From CAMTUW01 sp947085035 (GTDB taxonomy: Bacteria; Actinomycetota; Coriobacteriia; Anaerosomatales; PHET01): a DNA stretch of 64,000 nt. The translations under genes and the position numbers were made by a program. The first letter of the stretch is position 1, and the number at the start of each line of letters is the position of its first letter. Of this stretch, positions 56,490-64,000 are shown piece by piece. The notes beneath the pieces are model-generated. The model searched no databases and was not told the DNA's origin. It saw only the letters and a program-made list of their open reading frames with translations. The stretch lies in assembly GCA_947085035.1 (NCBI GenBank), contig CAMTUW010000007.1, positions 1 through 64,000 on the forward strand, given 5' to 3'.

Positions 56490-56554
56490 ATCGTAATCCA
56501 CTTCATCCCTCAACGCAACACCTGGATGGGAATTCATCACACCGAGATGACACC
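56490..56554 (-). promoter_or_regulatory. mraZ promoter with GGTGT direct repeats (putative MraZ operator)
   Basis: On the minus strand TTGCGT (56513-56518) and TACGAT (56490-56495) are 17 bases apart. GGTGT occurs at 56518-56522, 56539-56543 and 56550-56554, i.e. with 21- and 11-base phasing, directly upstream of and touching the -35. MraZ is known to bind short direct repeats about one helical turn apart in its own promoter, so these are the best candidates. Confidence 0.55.
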
Positions 56555-56735
56555 ACATCACTTCTAGCGGCGCATCGTCCAGGGCGGCGATCAATGATCA
56601 GAGACCGCAGTTCGACAAGAAGCACGACTACGAACACCGGTGAACCCATTCGGACGCACGGACGTCCAAAGGTCGTTACGGACGAAGAAGTGTGGCGCGT
56701 CTTGACAACGATTCATGCATGACGGCACAGGTGGT

Positions 56736-56765
56736 TTGCCCGGTTGCCGTGGGTGGGGGTAGAAT
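56736..56765 (+). promoter_or_regulatory. Promoter of the small membrane protein gene
   Basis: TTGCCC and TAGAAT are 18 bases apart, 40 bases before the ATG of the small plus-strand gene; the spacer is very G-rich. The rest of the 383-base divergent interval 56423-56805 carries the mraZ promoter and no other gene that I can see. Confidence 0.5.
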
Positions 56766-56805
56766 CGACCCAACATCACCCGCGACTCGGAGGTGAACGG
56801 GCAGC

Positions 56806-56946
56806 ATGACCGCTAATTGGGCTAGCGCCGTCGTGAACGTGCTTATCCTCGCATTCTTTGTTGTCGTCGCACTCGGCGTAGGCTTGGGTGCCTATGCCGC
56901 CTCGGCGCTGAAGAAGAGCGAAGACAAGAAGGGGCCGACTGCCTGA
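56806..56946 (+). CDS. Hypothetical single-pass membrane peptide, 46 residues
   Basis: A short reading frame from ATG 56806 with GAGGTGAACGGGC upstream, a promoter before and a terminator after. It encodes one membrane helix (AVVNVLILAFFVVVALGVGL) and a charged tail ending KKSEDKKGPTA. It is a free-standing transcription unit between mraZ and the DUF4349 lipoprotein. I do not recognise it. Its complete promoter-gene-terminator setting makes it a real gene in my view. Confidence 0.7.
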   Translation: MTANWASAVVNVLILAFFVVVALGVGLGAYAASALKKSEDKKGPTA

Positions 56947-56985
56947 GGCACTGGGCTCCCATGAATCGCTCAACGACGCGAACAG

Positions 56986-57020
56986 ACGCCCTTTGCCAGT
57001 AACAGTGGCGAGGGCGTTTT
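56986..57020 (+). terminator. Terminator after the 46-residue membrane peptide gene
   Basis: ACGCCC pairs with GGGCGT and GCCA with TGGC around a seven-base loop, followed by TTTTCGTT. It lies 40 bases after the stop codon. Confidence 0.75.
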
Positions 57021-57059
57021 CGTTCATCAGGGAAGTCTCGACAGAGGAGGTCCGCCATC

Positions 57060-58073
57060 ATGCGAACACACCGTGCGATTCTGGTCATCATGCTCATGGC
57101 TGTTGTCATCAGCGCCACAGGATGTGCTGGTCGTGACGCCAGCGAAACCAGCGACGGTGCGGTAGGCGGCGTTTACGGAGATGCCGCACAGGTCGCTCCC
57201 GACAACTACGACTACGCAACCATCGCGCCGCAAGCCGGAGCCGAGAAGTACGCGAGCGTCACGGAAGAGGCGCGGGGCGCGGCAGAAGCCCTCACGACCC
57301 CTGAGCCGATGATCATCCGCAACGCCAGACTCGAGTTGAGGGTCAAAGACGTCTCGGGCTCGCTCGCCGCACTGCGCAAAGCGGTCGCGGTTCACAAGGG
57401 GGAGATCGCCGATCTCACTGTCGATGCCGGTTCCGGCGCCCCGATGCGTGGGCAGGAGCTGGGTAAGTCGGACGCGGAGGCCGGACCTCAGTTCGCATCT
57501 GTCACGATTCGAGTTCCCGCCGACCAGCTCGATGCCCTTTCGGTCACGATAGCGAAGTTCGGAGACGTGCTGTCTCAGTCCGAGTCGTCAAACGATGTCA
57601 CCGAGCAGGCGATCGATCTCGAGGCGCGACTCAAGAACCTGCGCGCCGAGGAAGCTCGTCTCCGCACTTTCCTTGACCGCGCGACCAAGGTGAGTGACCT
57701 TCTCGAGGTTCAGCGCGAGCTGGCTCGTGTCCGCGGCGACATCGAGGCGATGGACGCACAGTTGACCTACCTGAAGCGGCAGGTCGCCAAGGCGACCCTT
57801 CAGGTGACGTTGAGCAAGCCCGGCTCGGTCATCGGACCTGATGACCCCTGGTTCGGGCTTCGCGAAGCGTTCACTCGCGGTGTCCAAGGAGCGTTGTCCG
57901 TAGTCCAGGGGCTGATCACGTTCTTCGTGGCCGCACTGCCGCTCATCTTGCTCCTCGCGATCACGCTCTGGATTCTCACCTCGCGACTTCGCAAGCGCCG
58001 GGCGCAGCGTGCAGCAGGCGGAGCCGCGAACGAGGTCCCGGGGTCAGCATCTGCCAACGACGATTCGGTATGA
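57060..58073 (+). CDS. DUF4349 domain lipoprotein
   Basis: A 337-residue exported lipoprotein. A signal peptide with lipobox VVISATGC puts the lipidated cysteine at residue 22. A DUF4349 domain follows (NARLELRVKDVSGSLAALRK) with a central coiled coil (about 180-245) and ends in a membrane helix (LITFFVAALPLILLLAITLW) and a basic tail. It overlaps the next gene by 4 bases. The family has no known function; a periplasmic or cell-wall-facing anchor is likely. Confidence 0.85.
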   Translation: MRTHRAILVIMLMAVVISATGCAGRDASETSDGAVGGVYGDAAQVAPDNYDYATIAPQAGAEKYASVTEEARGAAEALTTPEPMIIRNARLELRVKDVSGSLAALRKAVAVHKGEIADLTVDAGSGAPMRGQELGKSDAEAGPQFASVTIRVPADQLDALSVTIAKFGDVLSQSESSNDVTEQAIDLEARLKNLRAEEARLRTFLDRATKVSDLLEVQRELARVRGDIEAMDAQLTYLKRQVAKATLQVTLSKPGSVIGPDDPWFGLREAFTRGVQGALSVVQGLITFFVAALPLILLLAITLWILTSRLRKRRAQRAAGGAANEVPGSASANDDSV

Positions 58074-58342
58074 TCCCGCGACTCCGGATGAAGCTCCCGG
58101 TGTGGGCGGCACTCGCGATCGTGGGTGTCGCCTACGTCGTACGCTCCGTGCTCATGCGGTCTGGTGACTTCACGCCCGACCTGCCCGGTGACGCAGTCGT
58201 GGGGCTGCTGTTACTTGTCGCCCTCATCATCACGGGCGCGATGCGACGCGGATCGTCTCAACAGGGCACCGACCAGTCTGACAGCCAGCACGACGACAGT
58301 AGTGGCCCCGCCCACGACGAGCGGGAGCATCACGGTCTCTGA
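58070..58342 (+). CDS. Hypothetical two-helix membrane protein
   Basis: A 90-residue protein with two hydrophobic segments (VWAALAIVGVAYVVRSVLM and AVVGLLLLVALIITGAM) and a long polar tail. ATG 58070 overlaps the DUF4349 stop (ATGA), a common sign of coupling. Its 3' half overlaps the minus-strand gene at 58211-58498 for 132 bases in the antisense direction, an unusual situation. I do not recognise its family. Confidence 0.6.
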   Translation: MIPRLRMKLPVWAALAIVGVAYVVRSVLMRSGDFTPDLPGDAVVGLLLLVALIITGAMRRGSSQQGTDQSDSQHDDSSGPAHDEREHHGL

Positions 58343-58498
58343 GAGGTCAAGCGCTTGAACGCCTGGCGCTCCCGTGCCCCCGACCGCTGTGAGGTAGGCG
58401 CCCAACCCGACGCCGAGCGCGACTCCGGCACCCCAGGTGAGCGCTTCGACCATGCTCGGGGTCGAGCGCCGAGTGCCTTGTGCCCGCGTCACCTTCAC
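58211..58498 (-). CDS. Hypothetical two-helix membrane protein, last gene of the BMP transporter operon
   Basis: A 95-residue protein with two membrane segments (LTWGAGVALGVGLGAYLTAV and VMLPLVVGGATTVVVLAV) and a basic tail. GTG 58498 overlaps the stop of the upstream permease (GTGA), supporting translation as the distal gene of the transporter operon. Its last 132 bases overlap the plus-strand gene. Family not recognised; it could be an accessory of the transporter. Confidence 0.55.
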   Translation of the reverse strand: MKVTRAQGTRRSTPSMVEALTWGAGVALGVGLGAYLTAVGGTGAPGVQALDLSETVMLPLVVGGATTVVVLAVRLVGALLRRSASHRARDDEGDK

Positions 58499-59451
58499 CC
58501 CTTCTCGCTGTAGGGCTTCCCAATGGCGGTCGGAGCGACGGCCCGGCCCACGACACCGGCAAGCACGATGACGGTCAGCAGATACGGGAGCATCAGGAAG
58601 AACTGCGCAGGAATCCTGATGATGTCGCTGAACAGCTGCAGTTTGAGCTGTAGCGCATCGGCGAAGCCGAAGAGCAACGACGCGAGATACCCGCCACCCG
58701 GAATCCAGCGCCCGAAGATCATCGCTGCCAATGCGATGAAGCCTCTCCCGTTCGTCATGCCCTCCGTGAAACTGCCGACCTGCTCGAGGGTGAGGTTCGC
58801 TCCTGCGAGCCCGCTCATGAACCCCGATGCGAGCACCGCGAACCAGCGACCCTTGAGAACGTTGATTCCCACCGTGTCCGCAGCGCGGGGATGCTCACCA
58901 AGCGAACGCAGTCGAAGTCCCCACCGAGTCCGATACAGCGCCCATGTGAGGAAGATGGCGGCAAACATTCCGAAGTAGACGATCGGGGTGTAGCTGAGGA
59001 ACACGGTGTCGATCCAGAGCCAGACCGTGGCGAACGGACCCTCTCCGCCGGTGGGGAAATCGAACACCGGCCCGATGGTCTGCACAGAGTCCGTCGTTCC
59101 CGGATGGCCGAAGATCGTCTCCATCAGAAAGCCGGTGGTTCCCAGAGCCAGGATGTTGATGGCCGTTCCCGAGATGACCTGATCGGCCCCCAGGTTCACT
59201 GAGGCCCACGCGTGCAGGGAGGCGAAGATGAGCGCCCCGGTGACCGCTCCGATCACGCCGAGCCACGCTGAGCCCGTCATGAGCGCCGTCACCATCCCGC
59301 TGAAGGCGCCAATCAGCATGAGCCCCTCCATCGCGATGTTCACGACACCTGCGCGCTCGCAGATCGACGCTCCGACGGCAGCAAGGGCAATGGGGGTTGC
59401 GAGTCTGACCGCGGAGGCGAACAGCTCGGGTGTCACGACCTCAGCGAACAT
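58495..59451 (-). CDS. ABC transporter permease, nucleoside type (second)
   Basis: A 318-residue permease of the branched-chain amino acid/sugar superfamily, NupQ/YufQ-like. GVVNIAMEGLMLIGAF and GTAINILALGTTGFL are family stretches, with ELFASAVRLATPIALAAVG at the N-terminus. ATG 59451 has AGGAGG 7 bases upstream, and it overlaps the first permease by 11 bases. Confidence 0.9.
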   Translation of the reverse strand: MFAEVVTPELFASAVRLATPIALAAVGASICERAGVVNIAMEGLMLIGAFSGMVTALMTGSAWLGVIGAVTGALIFASLHAWASVNLGADQVISGTAINILALGTTGFLMETIFGHPGTTDSVQTIGPVFDFPTGGEGPFATVWLWIDTVFLSYTPIVYFGMFAAIFLTWALYRTRWGLRLRSLGEHPRAADTVGINVLKGRWFAVLASGFMSGLAGANLTLEQVGSFTEGMTNGRGFIALAAMIFGRWIPGGGYLASLLFGFADALQLKLQLFSDIIRIPAQFFLMLPYLLTVIVLAGVVGRAVAPTAIGKPYSEKG

Positions 59452-60586
59452 CGGTCGCCTCCTTCATCGAGCGAATCCGCTTGACGGCCCACGACACGAT
59501 CGCCTCTGCGCCGACGAGGAAGATGATGGTGCCCTGAATGACCGAGATGACTTTTTGCGACACTCCGGCTTCGAGCTGCATCGTGCCGGCGCCTGCGGAG
59601 AGCGACCCGAACAGGATGGCGGCCGCGATGACGCCGATCGGGTTGTTCTTGGCCAGGAGCGCGACCGCGATACCTGTGAAACCGAAACCGGACGAGAACT
59701 GATCGAACATGCGGTGATGGACTCCCATGACTTCTACGGCTCCGGCCAGTCCCGCGAGCGCGCCCGAGATGCACAGTGACTTCACCGTCGTCATGGAGAC
59801 CGAGATGCCGCCCGTCTGAGCGGCTGTGGGATTGAACCCGACGGCTCGCGCCTCATAACCCAAGACCGTGTACTTGAGCACCCACCACACCACCACGGCA
59901 AGGACGATTCCCAGCACGATTCCCAGATGCGCACGGTTGGGCTCGATGAACGTGAAGACGTCAGAGAGACGTGGCAGCTGACTGGTCTCGGGTAACTCGG
60001 GAGTCTGCGGAATCTGACCCTTGTCCTTGAACGGTCCCGCGATGATCCATGAGACGACATAACGCCCGATGTAGGAGAACATCATGGTGGTGATGACTTC
60101 GTGTGCGCCGATCCTCGCCTTCATGAGCGCCGGGATGAACGCCCAAGCGGCACCCGCGAGCGCAGCAGCGAGCAAGACGAGCGGCACGGAGATCATCCAC
60201 GGGTATCCGGCGAGCATCACACCCACGAACGCAGCTGCGATGCCGCCCAGGAAGAGTTGTCCTTCTGCACCGATGTTGAACAGCCCCGAGCGAAAACCAT
60301 AGGCGACCGCCAACCCGGTGAAGATGAGGGGCGTCGCCCGAAGCAGGGTCTCGCCGATCTGACGAGTCCCCCCGAAAGCCCCGGAGAACATGGCTCCGAA
60401 AGCGAGGAGCGGATCTTTGCCGGACAGGGCGATCACCACGGAGCCGAGCAGGATGGCGATGGCCACTGAGATGAATGGCGTCGCAACCCTGATCAGTCGT
60501 CGGATGCGTTCCTGCTCAAGGGCGAACCGGCGCTCGGCCTCTTGCGCCCGGTGTTCTGGTGAGTCATCAATCACCTGCTCAGGCAT
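59441..60586 (-). CDS. ABC transporter permease, nucleoside type (first)
   Basis: A 381-residue permease, NupP/YufP-like. GLFNIGAEGQLFLGGIAAAF and VMGVHHRMFDQFSSGFGFTG are characteristic, and about ten helices can be counted. ATG 60586 has GGGAGG six bases upstream and overlaps the ATPase end by 8 bases; a longer start at 60604 lacks that spacing. It pairs with the second permease to form the membrane channel. Confidence 0.9.
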   Translation of the reverse strand: MPEQVIDDSPEHRAQEAERRFALEQERIRRLIRVATPFISVAIAILLGSVVIALSGKDPLLAFGAMFSGAFGGTRQIGETLLRATPLIFTGLAVAYGFRSGLFNIGAEGQLFLGGIAAAFVGVMLAGYPWMISVPLVLLAAALAGAAWAFIPALMKARIGAHEVITTMMFSYIGRYVVSWIIAGPFKDKGQIPQTPELPETSQLPRLSDVFTFIEPNRAHLGIVLGIVLAVVVWWVLKYTVLGYEARAVGFNPTAAQTGGISVSMTTVKSLCISGALAGLAGAVEVMGVHHRMFDQFSSGFGFTGIAVALLAKNNPIGVIAAAILFGSLSAGAGTMQLEAGVSQKVISVIQGTIIFLVGAEAIVSWAVKRIRSMKEATDVR

Positions 60587-62189
60587 CCTCGCCTCCCGAG
60601 ACATCAGGGCTCTTCGGGTCGTGTTCGCCCAAGCCGCCCATCATGAAGAAACCGATCTCCTCGTCAGTGACCGTGCCGCCTTCGAACTCGGCGACGATCA
60701 GTCCACCGTACATCACCAGTATCCGGTCTGACAGCGACATCACTTCCTCGAGTTCCATGCTGACGAGCAGCACGCCCTTGCCGCGATCCCGTTCGGCGAG
60801 GATGCGCCGGTGGACGAACTCGATCGCACCGACATCGAGCCCGCGAGTGGGTTGCGCGGCGATCAGCACATCCGGATCGCGCCCGATCTCACGCGCGAGG
60901 ACCAGCTTTTGCTGGTTGCCTCCCGAAAGGTTCGCTGCAGCGACGTGGCTGCTGGGTGTGCGGACGTCGTAGTCGGCGATTCTTCTGCGCGCCTCAGCGT
61001 TGATCGCGACCCTGTCGAGTACCCCGTAGCGCGAGAACGGCCGTTTTCGCTGGTCACCCAGCGCGATGTTTTCGACCAGATCGAACTGCAGCACGAGTCC
61101 TCGCCTGTGACGGTCTTCAGGAACGTGTGAGACCCCGGACGCGATCGTGCGACGCGTGTCGTCGCGGGTGATGTCCTTTCCGCGGAGAAGTATGGAGCCC
61201 TTCGACGCACGACGGAGCCCCATGATCGTCTCGACGAGCTCGCGCTGGCCGTTACCGTCAACACCCGCGATTCCCACGACCTCGCCTGCGCGCACCGTGA
61301 GCGTGACGCCCTTGACGGCGGGCAGCTTGCGGTCGTCGCTGACTTGAAGGTCACGGACCTCGAGAAGCGGGTCACCGGGAACAGACGGCGACTTCTCGAC
61401 GCGGAGCACGACTTCTCGCCCGACCATCATCCGCGCGAGGCTGGCCTGGTCACAAGCACCGGGTGTGGTCTCGCCTGCGATTCGCCCGGATCTCATCACG
61501 ACTATGCGATCCGCAAACGACATCACCTCATCGAGCTTGTGGGTGATGATCACGACAGCGAGTCCTTCAGACACGAGTTCGCGCACGATCTGGAAGAGCT
61601 CTTTGACCTCTTGCGGCGTGAGCACCGCGGTCGGCTCATCGAGTATGAGCACGCGTGCGTCGCGATAGAGCGCCTTGAGAATCTCGACGCGCTGCTGGTT
61701 GCCCACGGACAGGTCCCTGACCCGGGCATCCGGGTCTACCTTGAGCCCGTATCGGTGGGACAGCTCGATCACGCGCGCTCGGGCTGTCGCACGATCGATG
61801 ACACCGCCGAAGCGAGACGTCGGCTCGAGTCCCAAGACGATGTTCTCCGTCACGGTGAGGGGCTCGACCAGCATGAAGTGCTGATGCACCATCCCGAGGC
61901 GCAGCTTGATCGCATCGCGCGCGGCCTTGATCACGACGACCTCGCCATTGACCAGGATCTCGCCGGAGTCGGCGACGAGCAGACCATAGGCGACGTTCAT
62001 CAGGGTGGACTTGCCGGCTCCGTTCTCGCCGAGCAGCGCGAGTACCTCGCCGGGGGCGACAGCGACCGAGACATCATCGTTTGCGAGTACTCCCGGAAAT
62101 CGTTTGGTGATGTGTCGGAGTTCGAGGATCGGAGCTGAAGCGGGGCCCGTCTCGGGCGCGGAGCAGATCAGAGTCGCATCGGGGGCCAT
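60579..62189 (-). CDS. ABC transporter ATP-binding protein, two NBDs, nucleoside type
   Basis: A 536-residue tandem ATPase. The first NBD has a normal Walker A (LLGENGAGKSTLMN), signature LSVGNQQR and Walker B LILDEPTA. The second is degenerate: Walker A GVDGNGQRELV lacks the lysine, but LSGGNQQKLVLAR is intact, and Walker B reads VLIAAQPTRGLD. This asymmetry is normal for the sugar/nucleoside group. ATG 62189 has GGAG seven bases upstream. Confidence 0.93.
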   Translation of the reverse strand: MAPDATLICSAPETGPASAPILELRHITKRFPGVLANDDVSVAVAPGEVLALLGENGAGKSTLMNVAYGLLVADSGEILVNGEVVVIKAARDAIKLRLGMVHQHFMLVEPLTVTENIVLGLEPTSRFGGVIDRATARARVIELSHRYGLKVDPDARVRDLSVGNQQRVEILKALYRDARVLILDEPTAVLTPQEVKELFQIVRELVSEGLAVVIITHKLDEVMSFADRIVVMRSGRIAGETTPGACDQASLARMMVGREVVLRVEKSPSVPGDPLLEVRDLQVSDDRKLPAVKGVTLTVRAGEVVGIAGVDGNGQRELVETIMGLRRASKGSILLRGKDITRDDTRRTIASGVSHVPEDRHRRGLVLQFDLVENIALGDQRKRPFSRYGVLDRVAINAEARRRIADYDVRTPSSHVAAANLSGGNQQKLVLAREIGRDPDVLIAAQPTRGLDVGAIEFVHRRILAERDRGKGVLLVSMELEEVMSLSDRILVMYGGLIVAEFEGGTVTDEEIGFFMMGGLGEHDPKSPDVSGGEDA

Positions 62190-62217
62190 CGGCACTCCAG
62201 TCCGAAAGAAGTGCACG

Positions 62218-62253
62218 CGGCCCGACAGGAGGATGGTTCCCCCTGCCGGGCCG
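62218..62253 (-). terminator. Intercistronic hairpin between the BMP lipoprotein and ATPase genes
   Basis: CGGCCCG pairs with CGGGCCG and CAGG with CCTG across the loop, on the minus strand. There is no strong T-run, so it more likely acts as partial terminator or mRNA 3' stabiliser, giving more binding protein than transporter subunits. Confidence 0.5.
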
Positions 62254-62278
62254 ACGCGCGTCAGGTCATGAAGAGGTG

Positions 62279-63352
62279 CTACTTGGTTTCGGGAACCGTG
62301 ATGGCTCCGCTCTTGATGTCATCGGTCGCCTTTTGCACAGCATCCTTGACGGCCTGCGGCATCTTGGCGTCCCAATCGTTATACGGCGCCAGACCCACGC
62401 CATCTTCCGCCAGTCCGAAGACGCGGTTCTCGCCGCCCTTGAACGTGCCGTCGACCATGGCCTTGACGGTCAGGAACACCGCGTTGTCAACACGCTTCAC
62501 CGCAGAGGTGAGGATGGTGTCTCCGATGTCTCCCAGGGTCAGGAACTGGTCGGCGTCGACACCGATGAAGAGCGCCTTGTTGTCCTTGCACGCCTTGGCT
62601 GTCCCGTTGCCCGTGGCGCCAGCGGCGGCGAAGATGATGTCCGCGCCTCCCTCGATGAGGTTCTTGCCAGCCTCAAGACCCTTCTGCTGATCGGTGAAGG
62701 TCGCAGTGTAGACGCTCTTCACAACAGCATCAGGCAGGACAGACTTCACACCGGCGATGAATCCGGCCTCGAACTTCTGGACGGGAGGAATCTCCATACC
62801 GCCCACGAAACCCACGACCTTCTTGTTGTTGATCCGAGGATCGACGTCGGTCATCGTCGTGAGCTGGCCCGCCACGACGCCGGCGAGATACCCGGCCTCC
62901 TGCTCCTTGAAGAGCAGACCCAACGTATTGGGCTCGGGCTTCTCGAAGAAGATGTCGATGCCCCCGAACGACACGTCGGGGAACTGCGGTGCGACCTTGA
63001 TCAGTGTGTCGGTCATGAGAAAGCCGACGGCGAAGATGGGATTGAACCCGGCGTTGGCGAGCTGGTTGATGTTGCTCTCGTAGTCGGTGGGCTCCTTGGA
63101 CTCGAGAACCTCTATCTGCACTCCGAGCTCAGACTCGGCACGCTGGAGACCCGCGTACGACATATCGTTGAACGACTTGTCGCCCAGACCACCGACGTCG
63201 GTGACCATGGCCGCCTTGATGTCAGTCTTCGGCTCCTCTGCTGCCGGCTTCTCCGGCGCAGGGGTACCCCCACAACCAACCCCAAGCGACGCAACGAGCA
63301 CGAACGCGAGGACGAGCGCGAACGACTTACTCCATTTTGACCTCACGGACAT
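62279..63352 (-). CDS. BMP/PnrA-family substrate-binding lipoprotein
   Basis: A 357-residue extracellular lipoprotein. The signal peptide ends with lipobox ASLGVGC, putting the lipid anchor on C27. The mature part has AAMVTDVGGLGDKSFNDMSY, PIFAVGFLM, FVGGMEIPPVQKFEAGFIAG and DIIFAAAGATGNG, all typical for the BMP family of nucleoside-binding proteins. GTG/ATG near 63352 has GGAGGG. With the ATPase and two permeases downstream it forms a nucleoside-type importer; ligand specificity is inferred. Confidence 0.92.
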   Translation of the reverse strand: MSVRSKWSKSFALVLAFVLVASLGVGCGGTPAPEKPAAEEPKTDIKAAMVTDVGGLGDKSFNDMSYAGLQRAESELGVQIEVLESKEPTDYESNINQLANAGFNPIFAVGFLMTDTLIKVAPQFPDVSFGGIDIFFEKPEPNTLGLLFKEQEAGYLAGVVAGQLTTMTDVDPRINNKKVVGFVGGMEIPPVQKFEAGFIAGVKSVLPDAVVKSVYTATFTDQQKGLEAGKNLIEGGADIIFAAAGATGNGTAKACKDNKALFIGVDADQFLTLGDIGDTILTSAVKRVDNAVFLTVKAMVDGTFKGGENRVFGLAEDGVGLAPYNDWDAKMPQAVKDAVQKATDDIKSGAITVPETK

Positions 63353-63392
63353 CTCCCTCCTGATTCATGGAACGAACGGTCTGATACATCAC

Positions 63393-63421
63393 ACATTAGA
63401 ACTATGGCCTTTCATCCTCAA
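63393..63421 (-). promoter_or_regulatory. Promoter of the BMP transporter operon
   Basis: TTGAGG (63416-63421) and TAATGT (63393-63398) on the minus strand are 17 bases apart, 41 bases before the lipoprotein start and directly after the xerD stop. Confidence 0.55.
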
Positions 63422-63426
63422 CCCCC

Positions 63427-64000
63427 CTAGCCGGATACGGTCTGTCGCATCCGCGCGCGCGGGTGTGTCGATAAGTATTCTTCCCGAATATGACGCATGT
63501 CCACATGGGTGTAGATCTGAGTCGTGGAGATGTCTGAGTGACCCAGCATCTCCTGGAGCGCCCTGAGGTCCGCTCCGCCTTCCAGCATGTGTGTCGCGAA
63601 CGAGTGGCGCAGCGTATGCGGGTGCAGGCCTTCGAGACCCACCGAGGCGCCGTAGCGCTTCACGATCGAGAACACGGACTGCCGTGACAACCGTCCGCCT
63701 CGAGCATTGAGAAACACCGCGTCGGTGGTCCCTTTGGAGCCGGACTTGAGCAAGAAGAAGCGTCTCCCCTGCGCAAGATAGGCCGCGAGCGCGTGGCTGG
63801 CCATCCCGCCGATAGGGACGATGCGCTCCTTGCTGCCTTTGCCAAGGACCCTGAGAAGCCCTGCGTTCGCATCCACGTCGGTGGTTTCGAGAGCGGCGAG
63901 CTCGCTTGCTCGCAGGCCGCAGCCGTAAAGGACTTCCAGCACGGCTCTGTCGCGCAGGCCCGTGGGCGTTGGCGGATAGGGCTGCGACAGCAGGTCATCG
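63427..64000 (-). CDS. xerD: Tyrosine recombinase XerD, N-terminal part outside window
   Basis: The C-terminal 190 residues of a XerC/D recombinase; the frame runs off the right edge. Catalytic residues are R in YGCGLRASEL, K in LGKGSKERIVPIG, the HxxR in HPHTLRHSFATHML, H in MLGHSDISTTQIYTHV with the nucleophile Y. The ISTTQIYTHV sequence and the C-terminal HPRA extension are typical of XerD rather than integrases. It resolves chromosome dimers with XerC at dif. Confidence 0.92.
   Translation of the reverse strand, partial: DDLLSQPYPPTPTGLRDRAVLEVLYGCGLRASELAALETTDVDANAGLLRVLGKGSKERIVPIGGMASHALAAYLAQGRRFFLLKSGSKGTTDAVFLNARGGRLSRQSVFSIVKRYGASVGLEGLHPHTLRHSFATHMLEGGADLRALQEMLGHSDISTTQIYTHVDMRHIREEYLSTHPRARMRQTVSG

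Overview
The window is high-GC DNA from a deep-branching Actinomycetota, probably an anaerobe of the Coriobacteriia/Anaerosomatales type (inference). The actinobacterial marks are an actinobacterial integration host factor beside gmk and rpoZ, SepF and DivIVA with no FtsA in the division cluster, and a meso-DAP type MurE. The anaerobic marks are a ferredoxin-type 2-oxoacid oxidoreductase, a polyferredoxin membrane protein and a rubrerythrin. Most of the window is core chromosome read from the minus strand in long, overlapping operons.

Layout. 1-3.5 kb is a small accessory patch: a truncated HTH gene, a DUF1295 membrane enzyme and a DegV protein bracketed by 26-bp direct repeats, a MntA/HepT toxin-antitoxin pair and tRNA-Pro(GGG). 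3.5-8 kb holds coaBC with a DUF190 gene, and the divergent two-subunit 2-oxoacid:ferredoxin oxidoreductase. 8-13.5 kb holds two tandem membrane GGDEF(degenerate)-HD-GYP proteins behind an alpha-oxoamine synthase. 13.6-15.6 kb holds a membrane polyferredoxin, a rubrerythrin and a broken PLDc_N gene. 15.6-19.2 kb is mihF-gmk-rpoZ-thiI-QTMAN-like glycosyltransferase. 19.2-30.8 kb is the complete pyrimidine operon pyrR-pyrB-pyrC-carA-usp-carB-pyrK-pyrD-pyrF-pyrE, with a two-domain universal stress protein between the carbamoyl-phosphate synthase subunits and a PyrR attenuator leader. 30.8-41.6 kb runs ftsZ, pgeF, phoU, yggS, sepF, proC, yggT, divIVA, ileS (with a T-box-like leader), traR/dksA-like, lspA, rluD. 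41.8-56.5 kb is the dcw cluster mraZ-rsmH-ftsL-ftsI-murE-murF-mraY-murD-ftsW-murG-murC-murB-ftsQ. 56.8-58.3 kb has a 46-residue membrane peptide and a DUF4349 lipoprotein on the plus strand. 58.2-63.4 kb is a BMP-family nucleoside-type ABC importer. The window ends inside xerD.

How the genes fit together. mraZ to murB make and polymerise the peptidoglycan precursor; FtsQ, FtsL, FtsI, FtsW, FtsZ, SepF and DivIVA place and run septal synthesis. The pyr operon makes UMP from glutamine and bicarbonate, and its RNA leader reads the UMP/UTP pool through PyrR. The BMP importer next to it on the map could supply salvaged nucleosides. I found no large unknown multi-gene system. The items most worth following up are the usp insertion in the pyr operon with the palindrome inside its promoter, the short T-box leader of ileS, the QTMAN-like glycosyltransferase coupled to thiI, and the repeat-bracketed module near the tRNA.
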